Below are positions 1 through 10,462 of a stretch of 64,000 bases of DNA, piece by piece. The translations under genes and the position numbers were made by a program. Position 1 is the stretch's first letter. Each line of letters starts with the position of its first letter. The notes beneath the pieces are model-generated. The model had not been told where the DNA came from, made no database searches, and saw only the letters and a program-made list of their open reading frames with translations. This DNA is from Ananas comosus (lineage: Eukaryota > Streptophyta > Magnoliopsida > Poales > Bromeliaceae). The DNA lies in the NCBI RefSeq assembly GCF_001540865.1, contig NC_033625.1, forward strand, positions 12,841,948-12,905,947, given 5' to 3'.

Positions 1-2137
1 CCCCCCAACACGAAACAAATGACAACAATGGTCGAAAGAGTTAATCGAGCACCATCTTGATGCTAGGCTTGACACGATTAAACCCGCGTACTTGAACAAA
101 ACGTGATATATCTTAATATATATATGTATAAATGGGACACAGTGCCGTCTTGATCGGCATCTCGTTCGATTCGATCGCTAATGCTCACGTCGATCAATTG
201 TTCGTATTTTTTTTAAAAAAAATAAATAAATAAAATATTTTCGAAATTATGCGACAAAAAAAAATGTATGAATACAACAAAAAAACAAATAGCAAAAAGA
301 AAGCAAAAAAAAGAGAAAAGGAGGATAACCCTCCCCTTCTCTTCTTCTACTCTCTCTCAGCTTCGTGTCACGGAGAGAGAGAGAGAGGAGTTGAGGGATT
401 GGGTTTCAACTCTCTCTTCTCTCTCTCATTCTCTCTCTCTCTCGCTCGCGCAGTCAAAACCAACAAAGAAAAGAAAAAAGAAAAAGAAAAAAAAAATACA
501 ACAAATACAGAAAAAAAAATGGGCGAGAGAAGTGGGCGTTTTTCCAACTCTCTCTCTCTCTCTCTCTGCTCTCTCTTCTCTCTCTCTCGTCTCGCAGGTG
601 AGAACAACAAAAAAAAAAGACGAAAAGAAAAAAAATACACAAATAGAAAAAAAAAAAAGAAAAGAAAAAAGCGTTGTTCCTTTCCTCCACTGCGCAGTCA
701 ATCAAAAGAAAATGAAAGAAAGAAAAAAAACATAAAAAAAAAAGAAACAAAAAAATAGAAAATAAAAAAAAAGAAAAAAATTGTTCCATTCTCCCAGTAC
801 AAAAAAAAAAAAGGACAAAAAAAGAACAAGGAGAACAAAATTGGAGAAGTTCGATGTTGAAGTTATTTTTGAAAATGGTTCAATTTTATCATGGGCCAAC
901 AAGCAATATTCCATAAGGCAGTGTTAAAAAATAAGCACCAACCATATGACAGAAGCACCACATCAGATCCGCAGTCCAAGGACACAGAAATGTAAAGTCA
1001 AAAAACCAATCCCAGGCACATGGCAGATTTTCGGGTCCAAGACCAGAGCAGCACGAAGTAAGTTCAAGACCTATTTCGAGTTCCACATGGCAGATTCGGG
1101 GTTTAAGGCCCAGATATGTAAAGTATCCAAAAACCCAATCCAAGTGCCACGAACGCACATTCGGGACCAGCCTAGCAACATATTAAAGCCCGAAACCCAT
1201 CTCAAGCCACATTGCAAATTTGGATACAAAAAACCAACATAACAAATTCATAATAAATAAACTTTCACACCAGAACCCAATCCACAAACAAAATTTCAAA
1301 ATCCAAGTCACAAATAAGATCCAAACCCAAAGTCCACAAATAAAGATCCAAACAAAACCCAAACAAAAATCCAAAAATCAAAGTCCACACATAAAACCCA
1401 ATCCGGAAGTCTACAAATAAACTCAAAAATCCAAATTCAATGACCAGAAAAGTGTTAACACTAAACCCAAAATTTCACACACGAAAAGATCGCTTAACAC
1501 TAAAACCCAACCCCAACACGACCGTAAAGCCGCTAAACTAAACCAAATCCAACGACCGAAAGTCGCATAAACCAACACCCAAAATCAAACGACAAACAGT
1601 TCGTAAACTCTAACCCAAATTCAAAACGACAAAAGTCCGTTAAACTAAACCAAATCCAAAGACTGATAAAGTCGTTAAACCAAACTTAAAACGAACCGTC
1701 TGTCATATAAACTGAACGCAAATTAAAATTTCAAGCGAACCGCCATGTCATTAACTGAGGCAATTTGATCCTAATCGACCATCAAGTCTAATAAATGGTT
1801 TAGTTTTATAAAATTTATGTCAGTGGGGATGCCCTGCTTAGGTCAATGTACACCGACAAATATAATTATCAAATGTTTACCTTTTGTGTATTTGTCTCTT
1901 TTACTACATACAGCATGTAATTTGATTCTTATATCAAGGGCTTCCTTTACACACCGAAGTGAATGGACATTAACATTTGTACGATTCTTGAGTCATGATT
2001 CGGGAAGCCCATGCAACTATATCCTGATTCAACAAAAGAAAGTCTTAAGCAAACTCTAATACTCTACCCCACATGATCTGACCACTCTAAATAAGAAATA
2101 ACCAGACCGGGAGGTTTCGTTCACCGGCAGCAGCACT
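1..2137 (+). mobile_element. LTR of the gag/PMD retroelement family, inverted copy, left end outside the window
   Basis: The sequence reads as a diverged reverse complement of 13942 to about 16705. Shared landmarks are a (TC)n/A-rich block (about 240-800 here), a run of CCAA-rich repeats (about 960-1440), degenerate 36-bp units containing 'aacgaccgaaagtcg' (about 1470-1760) and the block around 1790-1850. The 3' end of the LTR falls near 2137, where the counterpart ends in 'cggcagaca'. No primer-binding site follows before the gap at 2164. This is therefore either a 3' LTR or solo LTR in plus orientation, or a contig placed in the wrong orientation. ORFs in the purine/pyrimidine-rich part are low-complexity and not genes. 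Confidence 0.75.
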
Positions 2138-2163
2138 CACGTCCTCCGTATATCCTCCTCCTC

Positions 2164-2188
2164 NNNNNNNNNNNNNNNNNNNNNNNNN
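2164..2188. other. Assembly gap, 25 N
   Basis: This fixed-length gap joins the inverted LTR copy to the start of the PMD gene. Other gaps of the same length are at 21570-21594 and 37541-37565, so 25 is probably a placeholder and not a measured size. Confidence 0.95.
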
Positions 2189-2522
2189 TTGCAAAGCTCA
2201 ATTCTCTTTTTCTCTTTTTTTGTTTCGTTTTTTTTTCTTTTTTTTAACCTCCGACAATATATATGGCCATAGAGTTTAATTCTCTTCCCTCTTTTTGTTT
2301 TAGACGTCTATGGAGAGCGTTCAAGAATGCTATGCTTATGTCGGAGTTCTTCCTTCTCTCACTCGTCCGCTTTTTGACTGCGGCCCAGAAATTTTTTACG
2401 AAGGGGTTCCATTGAACCAGTGGGTAGTTATGCATTCCTCTGTGATGGCTAATTTCACCCAATGATACTTTATCGATGCCGGATCGAATAATGCCGTTTT
2501 ACTACAACCCACGGGGAATACA

Positions 2523-2527
2523 AGTGG
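2523..2527. repeat. Target-site duplication AGTGG, left of the solo LTR
   Basis: AGTGG occurs immediately before the LTR start (TGTCACG) and again immediately after its end (TATTACA) at 6448-6452. This is the 5-bp duplication expected of a gypsy integrase. Confidence 0.9.
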
Positions 2528-5500
2528 TGTCACGCCCCGAGTCCGCCTATTTGGTCGGTTTCGAGCACGCCAACAAACCGCCGAACGGACAGGGTTTTTC
2601 CTGTACCGCGGACAGAGTCTCTCCTGTACATTCAAGGCGTCGCAATTAATACAATATACGAAGTTCCAACTAGGAACACATTTCAACCAAAGATTGCATA
2701 AGAAAATATCAAAAATATAAATCTACTTACTATTACAAGCAATCATCACACATTGTACATTTTTACATTCTTAGGTTACATCATATTTGATTCCTTTATT
2801 CTACTTCCAAATATAATCTAGTTTTAACATAGTTATTACAACATTGTTCTTACAATTATCACACTCTTGGTTCTTTGCATTTTATACCCCTAAGAAGCCG
2901 ACTCAGGGTGTTGCTATCTGGTCTCAATGATATGGCGCTATCTATGGAGCTAGGCCCTTGCCTCGCGCCGTCGCGCCGCTCACGTGTGAACCTGTAACAC
3001 CCCAAAACAACGTGGGATGACAACCAACTCCATGATTCCCAGTGGGTACGGCCACCCAAGGGAAGAGCTCGACCATCAGGCCCAAAGGAGGCAAACAACA
3101 TGTTAGTCCAATAGATAGATATAAAATCATGCAACTAACATTACCATGCCTTTGCCTCACAACATGCAATATGTCAATATGCAACTCATATAGTAGATTA
3201 ATTGCTTCTACTCTTTATTCTTATCCATTCTTTACTTTTAGTCATTCTTTACTTTACTAGCTATTCTTTAACATTTGCCTTTCTTTATTCTTTATTACTT
3301 GCCATTTTTTAGCACTAGCCTTTCCTTATTCTTTATTCTTAATTCTTTACGCTTTACTAAGGGTACTTACACCTTAGTAATATTATACACATTAGCCTTT
3401 CTTTCCTAAGGTTACTTTACCTTAGCCAACTATGCTATCCGACTCGGTCTTGAGTCAATCAACTGCGGATAATCTGCGCTCTGCCCAGCTCGAGGTGAAG
3501 GAACTCTCACATGCACCTCAGCCTTCAATCACAAACCACATCACCCAACGGATCGCCCAGAGCTGCGTATATCCATGGTCAGGGATCCCCCGTTGGGAGA
3601 GGAACATGCCGCATACACCCGCAGTCGAGATCCCCGATAGGGAGAGGAACATGCCACATGCACCCTGGCGCTCATTATTCTTGCTCATTGACAAGCCTCG
3701 AAGTTCTTCTGGTGGGAGAGAAACGTGCCATATGCACCCGCGGCCAAGAACTATCGAGCTTATATGCTGCACTAGCAGCTGCTGCACAAGCAGCAGGGAT
3801 TCCGGAATCCACTTTACATCTCTCAAGGGTTGGTCTCACCCTATTGTATCGACCTATCTAGGTCCAAGCCTTTACTCAACCTAAGTTGATACATTAGGTT
3901 CAACGTCATTATCTTCTTAGCCTAGGTTCATTAACACTAGGTCCAACATTCTTTACCACCTAGGTTCATTTGACTATAGATTCCATGTCATTATGTTCAC
4001 AATCTAGGTTTACTTGACTCTAGGTTCAATGCCACTCATGTTCTCGTTTTCCTAGTTGTCCACACCTAAGAATTATACTTGACATGCCACTCGTGAATAA
4101 CCTGTTGGCTTAAATGGGCCAGCATCCCTCCCTGTGGCGGGAGGCCATGTGGGCCGAGTCATGTTCGAAATGGCGTGAGGCTAGGTTGGGCCGAGTCATG
4201 TTCGAAATGGCGTGAGGCCAGGTGGGCCGAGTCACAATCGAGACCCGTGAGCGCTGTTTCTGTACGCTTTAAGTGAATTGGTTGCGTATTTCTAACAGCT
4301 CGAGCTTTTGGGATTAATGGTTAGCAGCCGAACGTCCGCATCAAGTGGTATCAGAGTCTACGACGTCACGGGTTCGATTCCATGCCATGCTGCAAATGTT
4401 GCCGGCTGGAGGGGATTGTTGGCTTAAATGGCTCGATCCCTCCTGTGCGGGAGCATTGGCAGGTCATGTTTCGAAATGCGTGAGCCGGTTGGGCCGAGTC
4501 ATAATTCGAAGTGGCGTAGTGCAGGTGGGCCGAGGTCACAGATCGAACCGTGAGCGCTGTTTCTGTATTTAAGTGAATTGGTTGCGTAATTTTAACAGCT
4601 TGAGCTTTGGATTAGTGGTTAACACCGAACCGATCCGACAATAACCTAGTGTCAATGACACTAGGTTCATTATATCATTGTTAACTCTATGTGCCTTTGA
4701 CACTAGTTCAATGCCACTCGATTGTAGCGGCATTCTATGTAACACACTTACACATACCCTTTATACTTATATTCTTATCTTATCATATATGCATTATCAC
4801 TACATCTTTCTACTTAGTTAACATGTAATCCACTTACTTATGTCTTAGACTAACAATCATCAAGCATATTCTCTTTAGTCACTCATACAACAACTTTATT
4901 TCTTTCTCAATATCATCTGATTTACACATATTAGCTGTGAGCAGGGCTACTCTAGCATTCGTTACTTGGCACATATTACATGCATTCTTTATTAGCATTT
5001 CAATCATGCATCCATTTCTAAAGCATGCATCTAGTTCATGTTACTTGGCATTTAACTCATGCATTTATCTAGCATATGTCTTACATACTCATTTAGCATT
5101 TAGCTCTTGCATTCACTAGCATACTTCACATGCATTTACTTAGCATCTAGCCCATGCCATTATATGCATTTATTAGCATCATTATAGTGCATTCTTACTT
5201 AACATTCTTATCATGCATCAATAGTGAATCACACTACACTTTGGCATGAAGGCGATCTAGTCGCTTCGGTAAGCACAACCCACCTTTCAACGCGTTCTGA
5301 TTGCTTGTCGTCACTTGCAATCGGCCTCCCACGGTACCCGTGACCTGGTTTGGCCCGAACTCTTGTGCGACCACCCGAACGGCCACCAATCCGCGATCCG
5401 TCTGTTCGGGAGTTTATTCCCTGACACCACGATACTCCCGATCCATTTTCATGATTTTTGGAGGCTTATCCCGCGTGCTGCGGCTGTCTGTACCAAAACA

Positions 5501-6447
5501 GACTGTTTCGTCAATAACCTCACGTACACTCGTCGGATTGTCGAACCGAGCGCACCAACGCGTTCGTTATACCCCCAATTAGGTTTGTATAGGGTCAATT
5601 GAGATCAAACCCAAATATTTACAAAAACCCTCTTTTGGAGCCCTAATACCTCACTATTGCAATTAGCTTCATACAAGCCATTAATCTTGCAATAAATGAG
5701 ATCAATTACTTCTAGAGCATCATTAAACATCATCTAGCTAAGCTCAAAGAGGTCTAAATCATGCCCTAGCATTCAACATGAGAGGCTCAAAGAGCTTACC
5801 TCAACTAGCTAGGAAGAAGATAGAGAAGGTGATGATGGTATTTCTCTTGATCCTCCTCTCCTTCTTCTCCTTCTTTTTCTTCTCTTTCTTTCTCTTCTTC
5901 TTCTCCTTCTTTTCTTTCTTGAGAGAGAGAGGGAGAGTTTGAGGGTGTTAAGGTTGAGAGAAATGAGAGAAAGATCTCATTCCACAATCTAATAGCCTCT
6001 ATTAGTGCAAAATTGCTGAAAACACCCTCAACAATGCATTTCTCGCAACAACTCGAACTGGGCATTTTCGGACTCAGGGACCGGTCCTTGGACTTGAGGG
6101 ACCGATCCCCGTAGGGTCCAAAATTCCGGCATTTAGGACTTAGCCAAATTTTCAGCTTTTTCACCGTTTTCGCTCCGTTTTCGCTCCTTTTCGCTCGTTT
6201 GACATCCGATTCGTTTCAAACCGAACCGAGACTCTCCAAACATATTTTCATGCATGTTTTCATCATCTTTTCATCCACACTAATGCCGGATTTAGTCCAT
6301 GATCCAACATAGCCTTTCGGGTCCCGTTTTCGCGCCCTATGCGCACCGAAACACCCGAATGCTCCCGAACTTCGCCGGAATAATTCCAACGGCTTTCTAA
6401 GCTAACATACATCGTAACTTCATGAATTAGAAGTTCGGTATATTACA
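2528..6447 (+). mobile_element. Solo LTR, Ty3/gypsy type (Tekay/Del-like), 3920 bp
   Basis: It begins TGTCACGCCCCGAG, ends GGTATATTACA and is flanked by AGTGG. No gag or pol is inside. It includes a 538-bp TRIM (4103-4640), so the LTR itself is about 3.4 kb, which is long but known for chromovirus-type LTRs. Internal features are three copies of a 'gggagaggaacatgcc' unit (about 3593-3735), a 'ccyaggttca' motif repeated through 3890-4060, degenerate 'ttagcattcatgcat' repeats (4930-5220) and a pyrimidine tract (5840-5930). Short ORFs inside have no family features. Strand is given by TG...CA and the general layout; orientation is not proven without the rest of the element. Confidence 0.88.
4103..4640 (+). 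mobile_element. TRIM (terminal-repeat retrotransposon in miniature), nested in the solo LTR
   Basis: Two LTRs, 4103-4340 and 4417-4640, both start TGTTGGCTTAAATGG and end in CCGNNCGNNCCG(A)CA-like sequence. A primer-binding site TGGTATCAGAG (4346-4356), complementary to initiator tRNA-Met, follows the first LTR after a few bases. A purine-rich tract GGCTGGAGGGGA (4404-4415) precedes the second. The target duplication ATAACC lies at 4097-4102 and 4641-4646. There is no coding capacity. The same family recurs at 31895-32129 and 52095-52642. Confidence 0.92.
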
Positions 6448-8572
6448 AGTGGGGCAGAGGACGTGCATTGTTTGAGCCTCTACATTTTACAGAGTCGCCC
6501 TAGTTGGCGGGGTCTTCGAATTCTTGGCGATAAGACTATCTTGAACGGCCTTACAGAATGGAAGGATGACATAATCCGACGATTCAAGATAAGACTATCT
6601 TGGTGTTCTAAGACTAATACTTTTCATTTTTCTTATGGGGAGATTGGTATCTCTCTTTGGGATATTAGGGTATTAGGAGGTATTCCTATTCTCGGAGAGA
6701 TGTATGAAGAGTTCATACCAAGGAACTATGATCTTGATATCTATAATGCTAGTCTCACTTCTTTGCTTACAGTATATGAGTGGCTTACTATCAGAAACCA
6801 AGGGGGTCCGGTTTATTATAATCATTGGATTGATTATTGGTATTAAGGTGATATCGCGTCTTCTTCTCGACCACATTTGATTAGTGATGATGAGCATTGT
6901 ATTGGCCCACCCATCAAGAACAATGGCTATAGGGCTACGTTCTTATCATTGTGGCTTTGCAAATTCATTATGCCATCAGGCCAAATTAAGGGATACGATT
7001 CGCCCAGAGGTCTTTGTTATGGCCTCCAAATTGGGTGAGGGGCTCAAAGTCGCTCTAGCTCCTGCAGTGTTATGCTTAATTCAAGTGGCTTTAGGTCACA
7101 TAGCCTCTGATCCGCAGGGACCTTCCAATTCTAATTACCGCTTCCCTATTCATTTTTTGGCAACGTGGATTCATTCTCACTTCCGAGGGGCTTGCACCCG
7201 CGTAAAATTCGATGCCGAAGTTATAAGGGTGCTGAATCGCATGCAAATCCCCGAAATGTTGCGATTTAAAGATGCGAGAATTACTTCTTATAATTCGAGA
7301 AGACATCACCAAGACGCAAAGAGATCGAGGATACATCTATGGCAACAGGGTTTGGCGCCCGTTCCCATTCGCTCCATCCAAAGAAGGTTGGGTTCATGAA
7401 ATAGTTAATTTGGCGGGGTGACAGAGTTCCCAGATAATATCAAGGAGTACCTGATGTCCATCCGTCATAGTATCATACCACTTCGTATGGGAAATATACT
7501 CCATGCACAACTTTACAATCCTCACAGGTTTGCTCGCCAATTTGGTTTTGATCAGCACTATGCTAGAGATGCTGACAATATAGCTAGGATTGTTGTTTCA
7601 GCTAGTGTGTTGAGAGGATATTGGTCACACTTCATAAAAGTCCGCCATTTTACCAGATTTTTTATTCCAAATGCGAATCGTGTTGGAAAACCAACACGTT
7701 TGTATGCTCTTTGGTGGAGGAGTATGTTAGAGCCTTATTTCTCGTCTGGAATTGATTCGTTGGTTGAGCATGAATTAAACCCAAAGAAAATTCACAGATC
7801 CATCCCTAGGTCTTTGTCTGTGGAGCCTCAACGCGGTGCTCGTGATATAAGTCCGTTTACTCATACAGCTAAGCAAAATCTCGTGGCAGAATCTTCTCAT
7901 TATTCTCTTCAGCAAACGCACGAGATTCCGGACGTCCCTAATTCATCTTTGCTTGTGCATAATTGATTCGAACCCAATATAGTAAACGATCAGATCGCTG
8001 CAAAAAGAGGGCTCCCGAAGACTCGAGCTGCAGAGACCCGAAAAGACCCTGTGTTGATGCATCAATGGCCACGACGAGCGTCACAAGAGAAAAAGGTAAA
8101 CACTTATATGCATTGTCCTTTTTTTTTCCTCTTTTCTCTTATTTATTTATATCTCTCTTCTTTTTCTCACTCTTTTTTTTTTTTAAGCATCTCAAATTCA
8201 TATAAAGTGTATTCCTGAGGAGAAACTGTCATCACCAATACCCTCTGGAGGTATCCAATCTTATTTCTCTCTTTTTTTTCTTTTTTTTTTTATTCGTCCC
8301 TTTTTTTTCTTGCAGACTATCTTAATGAGAATACTTATTCTTCCATGATTGGCAACAAAGTAGAGCCTTCTCTAGTTCTTGCTTCTTTTGATGAGGGTGG
8401 TGAGCCTTTCTTCTCTATCCCTTTCTCTCTTTTTTTTTTTTTTCTTTTCTTACTAATTCACCTATGTTTTGTTATGTAGGTCGTGACCATAATCCCTTGA
8501 TTGATGCAAAGGCTATTGTGGTGGATCCTTAGGACATTGCTTCCCCACGAGATGCCTCCTTTTTTTTTTTTT

Positions 8573-8661
8573 CTTGAAATATGGGCAGGTCTCCTAACTA
8601 CCCCTTTTTNTTTTTTTGAATATCTTGAAATATGGGCAGGTCTCCTAACTACCCCTTTTTT
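8573..8661. repeat. Local duplication of a 36-bp tract around a single N
   Basis: The tract 'cttgaaatatgggcaggtct' and its following bases occur at about 8573-8608 and again at 8626-8661. They are separated by a T homopolymer containing one N at 8610. The intron of the PMD gene lies here. The arrangement looks like a failed overlap at a homopolymer. Confidence 0.7.
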
Positions 8662-9948
8662 GTTTGCAGAGATCGAAGACAGTATCCCTTCTCGATATAA
8701 CCCTGAAGTCGACTATGAACCAACTCCATCGGTTAGTAAGGATAATTCGGACTAGCCTCAAGATACGGTAATCTCATAAGACCTGTATACGAAGACCACT
8801 CATGTGCTTCCAGTATAATGATCACTAATTTGCTCTCCTTTTCCCCTTTTTAGTGGGTAGTTGACGAAGATGTCTCAGATACAAATATAGCAGTTTTCGC
8901 ACACACTCTAATAGGAAAGACAAATATGGCAGTTTCGGCGTACACTCTAATAGGAAATGAGTCCAAGGATAATGTTGATGATACAGCTACAACAAAAGAG
9001 ATTTGGAGATTAAGTCTGTAAATGGAGATGATCCTATTGCGGCTGTAGGCGTTTCGTCGAAGAACATGCTTTTGGAAAGAAGGTGGTGGCACAGGTCATC
9101 CAATATCTTCCGACCATGGCGTTGGACAGGAAAGTAGACCCACTTTGATAGATCATTTGATCGAGATAGTAAGGACCTCCAGTTATCACACTTATCCCGT
9201 CATCCAAGTAAAAATTATCGAGTATTGTGAGATTCTGTCCCGTATAGGGGTTGACACCTCTGGCTTGAATATGCATCTCCATAAGTTATTCAGGGAAGCA
9301 GAAGCTATTTGAGAGGTTGCAGCTTATCCATCTTATTCTTCGTCGGCTCGAATCTTGAAGGCCGAGGAGCACATGGCGCGAATCACTAAGGAGCTCAAAG
9401 ATTATGACTCTAAAAGGAGTTCTCTGACCCGAACTAAGGAACAAGCTTTGACCTTACTTGATCAGCAGCGCCATAGGGTTGAGGATTTAGAGAGGACTCT
9501 CGCGGCAGCGCGAGCAAAGGAAGCAGAATTGAACGACGAGGTCAATACTATAAACGAATGCATCTTTCGGCTTGACTCGGGCAAGGATAAGGCAGTGGCA
9601 ATAATAGAAGGAGCAATTGAAGAATTTGGAGCGACTGAAGATAGCCATAGCACAACGGTGGAATTCAATCATCTTTCTAATCTCATAAAGGATTTTGAAC
9701 ATCATTGCAAGGAGTTTGATTTATGAGCCTCTATTTTTTTTTTTTCAGAACCTTTCTTTCTTTTTTTTTTTTAAGAACCGGAACTCACCTTTGTTTATGA
9801 TTTCATCTCAAGACAGTAGTAATTTCCTACCTTTCATATTGTTATTCTTACTTCTCTGCCTTCTTATTTTTTGCTTGGCTTTGAAAGGTAAGCCAGTATT
9901 TCCTCCTTGAGAAGGTTTTGAGAAATGTGTTTTGTTTGATTTGTTTGA

Positions 9949-10252
9949 CCTCCGAAAGCAACTCAGTGTATCGAGATTGCTGCGTATAACCGACCCCAAA
10001 GGGTGAGTTAGCATTCCATCGTCGGCAAGAGGAACAAAGAATATTGTTAAGTTTATTTGGCCTCCGGAAGCAACTCGGTATATCGAGATTGCTGCGCATA
10101 ACCGACCCTAAAAGGTGAGTTAGCATTCCATCGTCGGCAAGAGGAACAAAGAATATTATTAAGTTTATTTGGCCTCCAGAAGCAACTCGGTGTATCGAGA
10201 TTGCTGCGCATAACCGACCCTAAAGGATGAGTTAGCATTCCATCGCCGGCAG
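9949..10252. repeat. Tandem repeat, 112-bp period, about 2.7 copies
   Basis: Units start at 9949, 10061 and 10173 with 'cctccrgaagcaactc' and each carries 'gtatcgagattgctgcg' and 'gagttagcattccatcg'. They lie between the end of the PMD gene (plus strand, 9726) and the last trace of gag (minus strand, 10463), where pol would be expected in a full gypsy element. No function is evident. Confidence 0.9.
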
Positions 10253-10462
10253 GGAAAGGTGTGGATTTTAGGTTTATTGGAAGCTAGCGCCTGTGAGGGT
10301 TTTCACTAAAGACCTTTTCCCTAACTTTTGCCTGTGAGCCAAATGCAGGTTTTCTCACAGCGGGGATTCCATTTTTTGCCTGAGAAATTTATTCACAGCT
10401 GGATTTTTTCTTCTTCTTTTATTTATTTATTTATTTATTTATTTTTATGGATATTATTTTTT

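Larger units (their letters stand above)
2270..9726 (+). pseudogene. Plant mobile domain (aminotransferase-like) protein with coiled-coil C-terminus; broken, intron-containing, antisense to gag
   Basis: PMD-like coding sequence is recognisable at about 2300-2527, resumes at 6453-6846, then at 6884-7399 and 7418-7966. It has the family's typical features: a tract reading LQSRPSWRGLRILGD, a GGIPILGEMYEEFIP segment and an IRPEVFVMASKLGEG segment. The C-terminal part (9355-9726) is a charged coiled coil with a run around KEAELNDEVNTIN. Introns are visible on the plus strand: donors at 8096, 8251, 8400 and 8768; T-rich acceptors ending at 8187, 8315, 8479, 8669 and 8853. Lesions are a TGA near 2456, a solo LTR inserted at 2528, a TAA at about 6844, a frameshift near 6975, another near 7400 and an in-frame TAG near 8530. 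PMD proteins in plants act in silencing and genome maintenance, and PMD genes also occur inside transposable elements. The position antisense to a gypsy gag and inside the same LTR family points to an element-borne gene, now dead. Confidence 0.75.

Noticed and set aside
249..914. Overlapping Lys/Arg- or Ser/Leu-rich reading frames on both strands
   Set aside because: They are translations of (GA)n/(TC)n and A-rich tracts in an LTR, with no domain or codon pattern.
6884..7399. Separate host gene starting at 6884
   Set aside because: The residues continue the PMD of the preceding piece through a frameshift and belong to one broken gene.
9034..9282. Minus-strand frame of 82 codons
   Set aside because: It is opposite a PMD exon region and has no recognisable domain.
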